DNA of 64,000 nucleotides, taken from NCBI RefSeq assembly GCF_918697865.1, contig NZ_CAKKMV010000005.1, positions 1 through 64,000 on the forward strand, written 5' to 3'. Source of the stretch: Massilia sp. Bi118 (GTDB lineage: Bacteria > Pseudomonadota > Gammaproteobacteria > Burkholderiales > Burkholderiaceae_D). Position numbers and translations under genes: made by a program. This document shows, piece after piece, positions 57,630 to 64,000 of this stretch. The stretch's first letter is position 1; the number at the start of each line of letters is the position of its first letter. A model generated the notes under the pieces. That model searched no databases and was not told the DNA's origin. It was given only the letters and a program-made list of their open reading frames with translations.

Positions 57630-59579
57630 ATGAGCAATACCAATTTCAAGCGCTACGGCGCGCTCGTGGCCACCGCGTTCCTGATGGCGCTGGTGCTGGC
57701 CGCGTGCGGCGGCGGTGGCGGTAATCCCGGTTCCGTCGGCGGCAGCGGTTCCACCGGCAGCGGCGGTACCGGCACCGGCGGCACCACCGTGCCCGCGGCC
57801 CCCACCGTGACCCTGGGCTTCGTCAACGCCAGCGGCGGCAGCACCAACGCGCTGACCGGCGCGACCCCGCTGACGGTCAAGGCGACCGTGCTGGACGCGA
57901 ACAAGAAGCCGGTGCCGAACGCCATCGTCAGCTTCGCAACCGACAACACCTTGGCGGTATTCTCGCCCACGGCCGGCACCGCGCTGACCGACGTCAACGG
58001 CGTCGCTAGCGTCACCATGCGCGTGGCCAGCCTGGCCGCGGGCGGCGCCGCCAAGGTCACCGCCAGCACCACGGTGGCAGGCGCCACCATCACCGGCGAA
58101 TCGAATTACTCGGTGGGCGCCACCACGCTGAGCTTCGGCGCGCTGAGCGCTTCGCCGGCCAGCATCCAGGCCTATGGCTCGACCGTACTGGCGGTCGATG
58201 TGCTGGCCGGTTCCGGCAAGTACACCGAGCAGCAGGTTAACGTCAGCTTCAGCTCGGCCTGCGTGGCCGCCGGCAAGGCCACCCTGGCCGCCACCGTCGC
58301 CACCAACAACGGCACCGCGCAGACGGTCTACCGCGACAAGGGCTGCGCCAACAACGACACCATCACCGTGTCCGCCGACGGCGTGGCGAAATCGGCCACC
58401 ACGCAGCTGCAGATCGCCGCGCCGGCCGCCGCCTCGGTCCAGTTCGTGCAGGCCGCGCCGTCCGACAAGTCGATCGTGATCCGCGGCCAGGGCGGCAACG
58501 GCCGCACCGAGACCGCGACCCTGACCTTCAAAGTGGTCGACATCTTCGGCAATCCGCTGGCCGGCAAGCAGGTGAATTTCAGCGCCAGCACCAGCGCCGT
58601 CACGGTCAACAAGGCCAGCGACACCACCGACGATACCGGCAGCGTGGTCACCACCGTCAACTCGGGCAGCACCCCGACCTCGTTCCGCGTGATGGCGACC
58701 CTGCCGGGCACCGCCGCCAACGGCAACGCCGACATCTCGACCATGTCCGACTCGATCGTCGTGACTACCGGCCTGCCGGTGCAGCGCGCCTTCTCGATCA
58801 GCTCGGGCGCGTTCAACGTCGAAGGCTGGAGCATCGACAACCCGAACGCCACCACCGTGCAGGTGATGCTGGCCGACGCCTTCGGCAATCCGGTGCCGGA
58901 CGGCACCCCGGTCGTGTTCCAGACCAATATGGGCGCCATCGGTTCGGCCGACAAGGGCGGCTGCAATACCGTCAACGGCCTGTGCTCGGTGATCTTCCGC
59001 ACGCAGAATCCGCGCGTCGCGATTCCGGGCACCCCGGCCACGCCGTGCAATACCGGCAGCGGCTCCAGCGCGGACAGCACCCGTCCGGGCCTGGCCACCA
59101 TCTGCGCCAGCTCGACCGACGGCAGCAACACCGTGTTCGCCAAGACCGCCATCTTCATGAGCGGCAGCGGGGCGATCAACACGACCATGAACGGCAGCCT
59201 GGTCTCCTTCGGCGCGCCGAACGACCTGGGAGCGGTCAAGTCCAGCGAGACCAAGGTGTTCCAGCTGCAGATCAACGACGTCAACAACAACCCGATGCCG
59301 GTCGGCACCCGGGTCGAACTGACCAGCGTCCTGAACGCCAACGCGGCCGCCGTCTCGCCGGCGACCGTGCCGAACATTGCGCCGCACGGCACCTCCGGCG
59401 ACGACAAGACCGGCGTGACGGTCAGCGGTGCTCAGGGTTCGACGCACACGTTCAGCATTTCCAGCACCACCCCGACCGAGTGCAAGAGCTCGGCCCAGGC
59501 ATCGTTCAACGTGGCGATCACCACGCCGGGAGGCACAGTGACCGCTATTCCGTTTAAACTGTTGTTCACCTGCCCGTAA
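57630..59579 (+). CDS. Surface lipoprotein with bacterial Ig-like (Big_1) repeats
   Basis: A 649-residue predicted lipoprotein. Lipobox MALVLAACGGGGG with Cys26, then a Gly/Ser/Thr linker (about 27-55). At least three Ig-like domains follow, each with the Big_1 style phrase: VLDANKKPVPNAIVSFATDN, KVVDIFGNPLAGKQVNFSAS and LADAFGNPVPDGTPVVFQTN, with a further one at NDVNNNPMPVGTRVELTS. Intimin/invasin-type adhesins use such rods. It lies 34 bases after pilQ and ahead of aroKB, so it is probably transcribed with the pilus genes. I know no pilus protein of this type; a role in adhesion is inference. Confidence 0.8.
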   Translation: MSNTNFKRYGALVATAFLMALVLAACGGGGGNPGSVGGSGSTGSGGTGTGGTTVPAAPTVTLGFVNASGGSTNALTGATPLTVKATVLDANKKPVPNAIVSFATDNTLAVFSPTAGTALTDVNGVASVTMRVASLAAGGAAKVTASTTVAGATITGESNYSVGATTLSFGALSASPASIQAYGSTVLAVDVLAGSGKYTEQQVNVSFSSACVAAGKATLAATVATNNGTAQTVYRDKGCANNDTITVSADGVAKSATTQLQIAAPAAASVQFVQAAPSDKSIVIRGQGGNGRTETATLTFKVVDIFGNPLAGKQVNFSASTSAVTVNKASDTTDDTGSVVTTVNSGSTPTSFRVMATLPGTAANGNADISTMSDSIVVTTGLPVQRAFSISSGAFNVEGWSIDNPNATTVQVMLADAFGNPVPDGTPVVFQTNMGAIGSADKGGCNTVNGLCSVIFRTQNPRVAIPGTPATPCNTGSGSSADSTRPGLATICASSTDGSNTVFAKTAIFMSGSGAINTTMNGSLVSFGAPNDLGAVKSSETKVFQLQINDVNNNPMPVGTRVELTSVLNANAAAVSPATVPNIAPHGTSGDDKTGVTVSGAQGSTHTFSISSTTPTECKSSAQASFNVAITTPGGTVTAIPFKLLFTCP

Positions 59580-59600
59580 AATCGGGGTTTGACCATGCGG

Positions 59601-59630
59601 CGGCCAGGGTATCCTGGCCGTTTGCATTTT
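59601..59630 (+). terminator. Terminator after the Ig-repeat lipoprotein gene
   Basis: Seen: CGGCCAGG (59601-59608), loop GTAT, CCTGGCCG (59613-59620), then TTTGCATTTT. It would end the pil transcript, possibly incompletely, 16 bases before aroKB. Confidence 0.7.
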
Positions 59631-59645
59631 GAGCGATAGCGAATA

Positions 59646-61316
59646 GTGCCTCACTGCAAGAATAACAACATCTTCCTTGTCGGCCTGATGGGCGCAGGCA
59701 AGACCACGATCGGGCGCATGCTGGCCCGCCGGCTGGGCATGCACTTTGCCGACTCCGACCATGAAATCGAGGCCCGCACCGGTGCCTCGGTGCCCTGGAT
59801 CTTCGAGATCGAAGGCGAGGCCAGCTTCCGCCGGCGCGAGGCCGACATGATCCGCGAGCTGAGCGCAGGCAGCGGCCTGGTGCTGGCCACCGGCGGCGGC
59901 GCCGTGCTGAACCCGGACAGCCGGCGCCTGCTGGCCGAGCGCGGCACCGTGATCTACCTGCGCGCCAGCGTCAACAGCATCCTGGCGCGCACCTCGCACG
60001 ACAAGAACCGTCCGTTGCTGCAGACGGCCGATCCGCGCCGCAAGCTGGAAGACCTGACCGCGCAGCGCGAGCCCCTGTACCGCGAGATCGCCGACCTCGT
60101 CATCGATACCGGGCGGCCTAACGTACAATCGATGGTTCAGACAATTCTGGACCAGCTGGCCACGATGGACGCGGCGCGCCAGCGGACCAAGGCACGGACA
60201 CACATGAACGAACAGGCATGCATCTCCCTTAACGTCGATCTTGGCGAGCGCAGTTATCCGATCCTGATCGGGCGCGGGCTGCTGGACGACGGCGCGCTGT
60301 TGACCCGCCATATCGGCGCCGGCAGCGGCAAAGTCGCGATCGTCACCAACACCACGGTGGCGCCGCTTTATCTGGAAAAGGTCGTGGCGCCGCTGAGGGC
60401 CAGCGGCCGCGAAGTCGTCACCATCGTTCTGCCGGACGGCGAGGAACATAAAAACTGGCAGAGCCTGAACCTGGTGTTCGACGCCCTGCTGGCGAACAAA
60501 TGCGACCGCAAGACCACCCTGGTGGCGCTGGGCGGCGGCGTGATCGGCGACCTGACCGGCTTTGCTGCCGCCAGCTACATGCGCGGCGTGCCCTTCGTGC
60601 AGATCCCGACCACCCTGTTGTCGCAGGTCGATTCCTCGGTGGGCGGCAAGACCGGCATCAACCACCCGCTCGGCAAGAACATGATCGGCGCCTTCTATCA
60701 GCCGCGCGCCGTGATCGCGGATACGGCGACGCTGGACACCCTGCCGGCTAGAGAGCTGTCGGCCGGCCTGGCGGAGGTGATCAAGCATGGCGCCATTCTC
60801 GATCTCTCCTTCTTCGACTGGATCGAGGCGAACATCGGCAAGCTGGTGGCGCGCGACCACGCCGCGCTGGCGCACGCGATCCTGCGCTCCTGCGAGATCA
60901 AGGCCGACGTGGTGCGGCGCGACGAGCGCGAAGGCGGCCTGCGCGCGGTGCTGAACTTCGGCCACACCTTCGGCCACGCGATCGAGAACGGCCTCGGTTA
61001 CGGCGAATGGCTGCACGGCGAAGCGGTCGGCTGCGGCATGGTGATGGCGGCCGACCTGTCGCACCGCCTCGGCCTGCTGGACGCCGACAGCGCGCTGCGG
61101 GTGCGCCGGCTGGTCAAGGCGGCCGGACTGCCGGTCGAGGGGCCGGACCTGGGCGCGGACCGCTGGATCGAGCTGATGGAAGTCGACAAGAAGAACGAGG
61201 GCGGCGCCATCAAGTTCATCCTGCTGAAACCCCTGGGCAGCCCGAGCATCACGGGCGCGCCGCAGGAACAGCTGCTGGCGACCCTGGACGCGAACGTTAC
61301 AAGGAACCGCGGATGA
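59646..61316 (+). CDS. aroKB: Bifunctional shikimate kinase / 3-dehydroquinate synthase
   Basis: One uninterrupted 556-codon frame covers both enzymes. Residues 1-186 are AroK: P-loop [16 protein letters not shown], the shikimate site [11 protein letters not shown], and lid arginines in SHDKNRPLL. Residues 187-556 are Aro[41 protein letters not shown] and [19 protein letters not shown] carry the NAD and metal ligands. The linker is about [20 protein letters not shown]. An internal ATG at 60204 could also start a separate AroB, with only a weak upstream site. The start is GTG 59646. The stop overlaps dgt by 4 bases. Both act in the shikimate pathway. Confidence 0.93.
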   Translation: MPHCKNNNIFLVGLMGAGKTTIGRMLARRLGMHFADSDHEIEARTGASVPWIFEIEGEASFRRREADMIRELSAGSGLVLATGGGAVLNPDSRRLLAERGTVIYLRASVNSILARTSHDKNRPLLQTADPRRKLEDLTAQREPLYREIADLVIDTGRPNVQSMVQTILDQLATMDAARQRTKARTHMNEQACISLNVDLGERSYPILIGRGLLDDGALLTRHIGAGSGKVAIVTNTTVAPLYLEKVVAPLRASGREVVTIVLPDGEEHKNWQSLNLVFDALLANKCDRKTTLVALGGGVIGDLTGFAAASYMRGVPFVQIPTTLLSQVDSSVGGKTGINHPLGKNMIGAFYQPRAVIADTATLDTLPARELSAGLAEVIKHGAILDLSFFDWIEANIGKLVARDHAALAHAILRSCEIKADVVRRDEREGGLRAVLNFGHTFGHAIENGLGYGEWLHGEAVGCGMVMAADLSHRLGLLDADSALRVRRLVKAAGLPVEGPDLGADRWIELMEVDKKNEGGAIKFILLKPLGSPSITGAPQEQLLATLDANVTRNRG

Positions 61317-62452
61317 TCGATTTCGACGCCCACCTCGCGCCTTACGCGGCGCATTCGTCGAAGTCGCGTGGGCGTCTTCATCCGGAACCCGCGGCCGGCT
61401 CGCGCAGCGAATTCCAGCGCGACCGCGACCGCATCATCCATTCGACGGCATTCCGCCGGCTGGAATACAAAACCCAGGTCTTCCTCAACCACGAGGGCGA
61501 CCTGTTCCGCACCCGCCTGACGCATTCGATCGAAGTCGCCCAGATCGCGCGCACGCTGGCGCGCAGCCTGCGCCTGAACGAAGACCTGGTCGAAGCGGTG
61601 TCCCTGGCCCACGACCTCGGCCACACGCCCTTCGGCCACGTCGGCCAGGACGTGCTGAACGAATGCATGAAAGACCACGGCGGCTTCGAGCACAACCTGC
61701 AAAGCCTGCGCGTGGTCGACGAGCTCGAAGAGCACTACGGCGCCTTCGATGGCCTGAACCTGACGTTTGAAACGCGCGAAGGCATCCTGAAGCACTGCTC
61801 GCCGAACAATGCGCGCCAGCTCGGCGAACTGGGCCAGCGTTTTATCGACAAGAAGCAGCCCAGCCTGGAAGCGCAATTGGCCAACCTGGCCGACGAGATC
61901 GCGTACAACAACCACGACATCGACGACGGCCTGCGCTCCGGCCTGCTGAGCATGAAGCAGATGGAAGAAGTCGAGCTGTTCGCGCGCCTGCACCGGCAAG
62001 TCGTGCAGCAGTACCCGGGCCTGCCGGGCCGGCGCGAGCTGTACGAAACGATCCGCCTGATGATCACGGCGATGACGGCCGACCTGGTCGAGACCTCGGC
62101 GGCATTGTTGGCGGAGACTGCGCCGAAGAGCATCGACGACGTGCGCGAGAGCCCGCCGCTGATCCGCTTCTCGCCGAAGATGCGCGAAGAGACCACGGCC
62201 CTGAAACGCTTCCTGTACGCGAACCTGTACCGCCACTACAAAGTGAACCGCATGCGCGTCAAGGCCAGCCGCATCGTGCGCGAACTCTTCGAAGCCTTCA
62301 TGACGGATCCGGTCCTGCTGCCCTTCGACTACCAGGTAACGCCGGGCGACACCCTGAAACAGGCGCGCAAGATCGCCGACTACATCGCCGGGATGACGGA
62401 CCGCTACGCGATCCGGGAACACAAGCGAATCTTCTCGCTCGACGAACTTTAA
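61313..62452 (+). CDS. dgt: Deoxyguanosinetriphosphate triphosphohydrolase-like protein
   Basis: A 379-residue HD-domain enzyme that cleaves dNTPs to the nucleoside and tripolyphosphate. The metal-binding set is H71 ([15 protein letters not shown]), H100-D101 ([13 protein letters not shown]) and a later Asp in [16 protein letters not shown]. The family start [20 protein letters not shown] is present. It is the shorter, type 2 form rather than the 505-residue E. coli Dgt. ATG 61313 overlaps the aroKB stop, matching the usual aroB-dgt pairing. Confidence 0.94.
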   Translation: MIDFDAHLAPYAAHSSKSRGRLHPEPAAGSRSEFQRDRDRIIHSTAFRRLEYKTQVFLNHEGDLFRTRLTHSIEVAQIARTLARSLRLNEDLVEAVSLAHDLGHTPFGHVGQDVLNECMKDHGGFEHNLQSLRVVDELEEHYGAFDGLNLTFETREGILKHCSPNNARQLGELGQRFIDKKQPSLEAQLANLADEIAYNNHDIDDGLRSGLLSMKQMEEVELFARLHRQVVQQYPGLPGRRELYETIRLMITAMTADLVETSAALLAETAPKSIDDVRESPPLIRFSPKMREETTALKRFLYANLYRHYKVNRMRVKASRIVRELFEAFMTDPVLLPFDYQVTPGDTLKQARKIADYIAGMTDRYAIREHKRIFSLDEL

Positions 62453-62453
62453 A

Positions 62454-62671
62454 AATTCGGGGTCAGAGCACTTTTTCGAATCAATTCGGGGTCAGAGCAC
62501 TTTTTCGGACAATTTCCTCTTGCCATCACTCTTGTGAAGAGCTTGCGCGAGCTAGAGGCAGTAAGCGAACAGGTGTAGCTCGAACTTTTGTCGGAACAAT
62601 TGTTCAAAAAAGTGCTCTGACCCCGAATTTCAGGAATAAAGTGCTCTGACCCCGAATTTGACCCCGAATTT
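62454..62671. mobile_element. MITE-like element with GGGGTCAGAGCAC inverted repeats
   Basis: Seen: four near-identical copies of a 24-27 base unit. Two are direct at the left (62454-62480 and 62483-62509, core CGGGGTCAGAGCACTTTTT) and two inverted at the right (62605-62629 and 62635-62659, core AGTGCTCTGACCCCG). A partial fifth copy is at 62659-62671. Only about 95 bases lie between, with no transposase frame. Such units often flank REP-associated tyrosine transposases in Proteobacteria (recall). It fills the gap between the convergent genes dgt and mutY and can form a long hairpin. Confidence 0.75.
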
Positions 62672-62676
62672 GCGGT

Positions 62677-63795
62677 TTAACTGAAGAGGGAAGGCTGGCC
62701 CAGTTGGCCCAGCAGCTTCTTGATGGGCGATGGCAGGGCGGCTGCGTCGATGCTGGACAGGTCCCACCACACATAGCCGGCCGGCGTCTCGGCGCGGGAG
62801 GCCAGACCGATCCGGTAGGGATGGATGTGCAGCTTGTAGTGCGTGAAGCCGTGCTCCATCGGCAGCAGCGCTTCGGTTTCTTCGACCACGCCGAACTTTT
62901 CGGCGGCTTCGGCGGCCGCGCCCAGGTCGAGTTCTTCCGAGTCCTCGTCCAGCGCGACGTGGCCGTCCACTTCCGGCAGCGACAGCAAACCGCCCCAGAT
63001 GCCCGTAGCCGGCCGCTGCTCGAGCAGCACCTGGCCGCGGTCGATCATCACCAGCATCTGCGCGCGCTTTTCCGGCGTCGCTTTTTTCGGTTTTCGGATC
63101 GGCAGTTCGGCGGTGCGGCCCGTCGCGTAGGCCACGCAGCGTTCCTGCAGCGGGCAGCGCGCGCAGTCGGGCCTGGAACGCGTGCACAGGGTCGCGCCCA
63201 GGTCCATCAGGCCCTGGGTATAGGATTCAATCCCCTCTTCGAGAGGCAGCAGGGCCTCGGCGCGGCGCCACAGCGCGTCCTCGACCGGTTTCAGGCCGGG
63301 ATACTGGTCGACGCCGAACACGCGCGCGAACACGCGCTTGACGTTCCCGTCCAGGATCGCGGCGCGGGTGCCGCTGGAAAAGGCGGAGATGGCCGCCGCG
63401 GTCGAGCGCCCGATGCCGGGGAGGTCGGCCAGCAGCGCCGGATCGGACGGGAACACGCCGCCATATTCCGCGACCACGCGCCGCGCGCAGGCATGCAGGT
63501 TGCGCGCCCGCGTGTAGTAGCCTAGGCCCGCCCAATACGCCATCACGTCTTCCACCGGCGCTTCGGCCAGGGCGACGACGGTCGGGAAGCGCTCCAGGAA
63601 GCGCGCGTAATAGCCCAGCACTGCGGTCACCTGGGTCTGCTGCAGCATGATTTCGGACAGCCATATCCGGTAGGCTTCGCGCGTGTTCTGCCACGGCAGC
63701 GCATGGCGGCCGTGCGCGCGCTGCCAGTCGATCACGGCGCGCGAAAAGCCGGGGTCCGCCAGCTCGATGGCGTCGAATTCAGTCAATCGTTTCAT
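62677..63795 (-). CDS. mutY: A/G-specific adenine DNA glycosylase MutY
   Basis: A 372-residue base-excision repair enzyme that removes adenine opposite 8-oxoguanine. HhH-GPD core: the catalytic Glu is in WLSEIMLQQTQV, the hairpin is LPGIGRSTAAAISAF and the catalytic Asp is in AILDGNVKRVFAR. The Fe-S cluster Cys set C-x6-C-x2-C-x5-C is in LCTRSRPDCARCPLQERC. The C-terminal NUDIX-like domain (VLLEQRPATGIWGGLLSLPE) recognises 8-oxoG. Its start overlaps the stop of the upstream coiled-coil gene (ATGA). Confidence 0.96.
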   Translation of the reverse strand: MKRLTEFDAIELADPGFSRAVIDWQRAHGRHALPWQNTREAYRIWLSEIMLQQTQVTAVLGYYARFLERFPTVVALAEAPVEDVMAYWAGLGYYTRARNLHACARRVVAEYGGVFPSDPALLADLPGIGRSTAAAISAFSSGTRAAILDGNVKRVFARVFGVDQYPGLKPVEDALWRRAEALLPLEEGIESYTQGLMDLGATLCTRSRPDCARCPLQERCVAYATGRTAELPIRKPKKATPEKRAQMLVMIDRGQVLLEQRPATGIWGGLLSLPEVDGHVALDEDSEELDLGAAAEAAEKFGVVEETEALLPMEHGFTHYKLHIHPYRIGLASRAETPAGYVWWDLSSIDAAALPSPIKKLLGQLGQPSLFS

Positions 63796-64000
63796 GCTGG
63801 TTCCAGAGCTGCCGACGCCGATGCGGCAGCAGCCGTTTCAAGAGAATCGTCCAGCACCCGCGTCACCGCACCCATCAACAAAGCCAGCCGCGACTTGACC
63901 TGCTCCAGATCCTGCTGCGCCGCCTCGAAGGCAGCAATCTTCTGCTCCAGTCCCTCGGTGGCATCGTGGATGCGCTGGATCGAGGACTGGCGATGGCGCA
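63792..64000 (-). CDS. C-terminal end of a coiled-coil protein (5' part outside window)
   Basis: Only the last 68 residues are visible on the minus strand: RHRQSSIQRIHDATEGLEQK, then a heptad-rich IAAFEAAQQDLEQVKSRLAL stretch, and an Ala-rich end (TAAAASASAALEPA). This is a coiled coil. The stop overlaps the mutY start by 4 bases, so the gene is upstream of and coupled to mutY. The family cannot be named from this part. Confidence 0.65.
   Translation of the reverse strand, partial: RHRQSSIQRIHDATEGLEQKIAAFEAAQQDLEQVKSRLALLMGAVTRVLDDSLETAAAASASAALEPA

Noticed and set aside
55280..57649. A 789-codon frame antisense to pilQ
   Set aside because: Shadow of the secretin gene. The translation is repetitive and without recognisable domains.
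57549..61064. An open frame of 1171 codons antisense to the Ig-repeat and aroKB genes
   Set aside because: Same artefact. The sense genes have signal peptides, motifs and sensible starts; the antisense product has none.
62454..62671. CRISPR array
   Set aside because: The repeat units are in inverted as well as direct orientation, with irregular spacing, and no cas genes lie nearby.

Overview
The window reads as chromosomal core DNA of a GC-rich betaproteobacterium, most likely Oxalobacteraceae (Massilia/Telluria/Duganella type). The basis is the complete S10-spc-alpha ribosomal protein block followed by a gene order I know from Burkholderiales: rplQ, dsbD, hemB, engB, cytochrome c4, resB, ccsB, msrPQ, lysA/lptM, cyaY, mrcA, pilMNOPQ, aroK/aroB, dgt, mutY. 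The family assignment is inference. No rRNA, CRISPR array, prophage or intact insertion sequence was seen, and there is one tRNA.

Layout. 1-839: end of tuf, then rpsJ with its own promoter and terminator. 946-4183: an insert that separates rpsJ from the rest of the S10 operon (membrane protein, LacI-type regulator, MscS channel, tRNA-Val). 4329-18564: rplC to rplQ, including secY, infA and rpoA, with hairpins that divide it into S10, spc and alpha segments and separate rpsD, rpoA and rplQ from one another. 18629-20611: dsbD. 20624-30414: accessory envelope block (Spy-like protein, OmpR-type two-component system, RND efflux pair, TonB-like proline-rich protein, MarR regulator with methyltransferase). 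30426-38117: heme and cytochrome c block (hemB, engB, cytochrome c4, system II maturation proteins ResB/CcsB, then MsrP/MsrQ). 38119-44852: second accessory block (small membrane protein, GH-A-like hydrolase, DoxX, NIPSNAP, LysE exporter, WYL regulator, DUF4153-type protein, small lipoprotein). 44888-46802: lysA, lptM, cyaY. 46789-52237: mrcA, a double-domain KaiC-like ATPase and a hybrid histidine kinase, read in that order on the minus strand. 52581-59579: type IV pilus operon pilMNOPQ plus an Ig-repeat lipoprotein. 59646-64000: a fused aroK-aroB gene, dgt, a MITE-like repeat, mutY and the tail of a coiled-coil gene.

How it fits together. The ribosomal block supplies translation, RNA polymerase alpha and the Sec pore. 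DsbD, ResB and CcsB form a thiol-reduction and heme-attachment chain for periplasmic c-type cytochromes, one of which (cytochrome c4) lies beside them, while HemB supplies the heme precursor. The two-component system probably controls the RND pump that follows it directly. MrcA and the pilus genes build the cell wall and the type IV pilus machine; AroKB and LysA supply aromatic precursors and lysine.

Most notable points: the KaiC-like/hybrid-kinase pair behind mrcA with no kaiA or kaiB; the aroK-aroB fusion; the Ig-repeat lipoprotein behind pilQ; the split S10 operon; a tRNA-Val with C instead of U at position 33; palindromic operators overlapping start codons of regulator genes; and a MITE-like element between dgt and mutY. 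I found no clear evidence of a wholly new multi-gene system. The KaiC/kinase pair is the best candidate.
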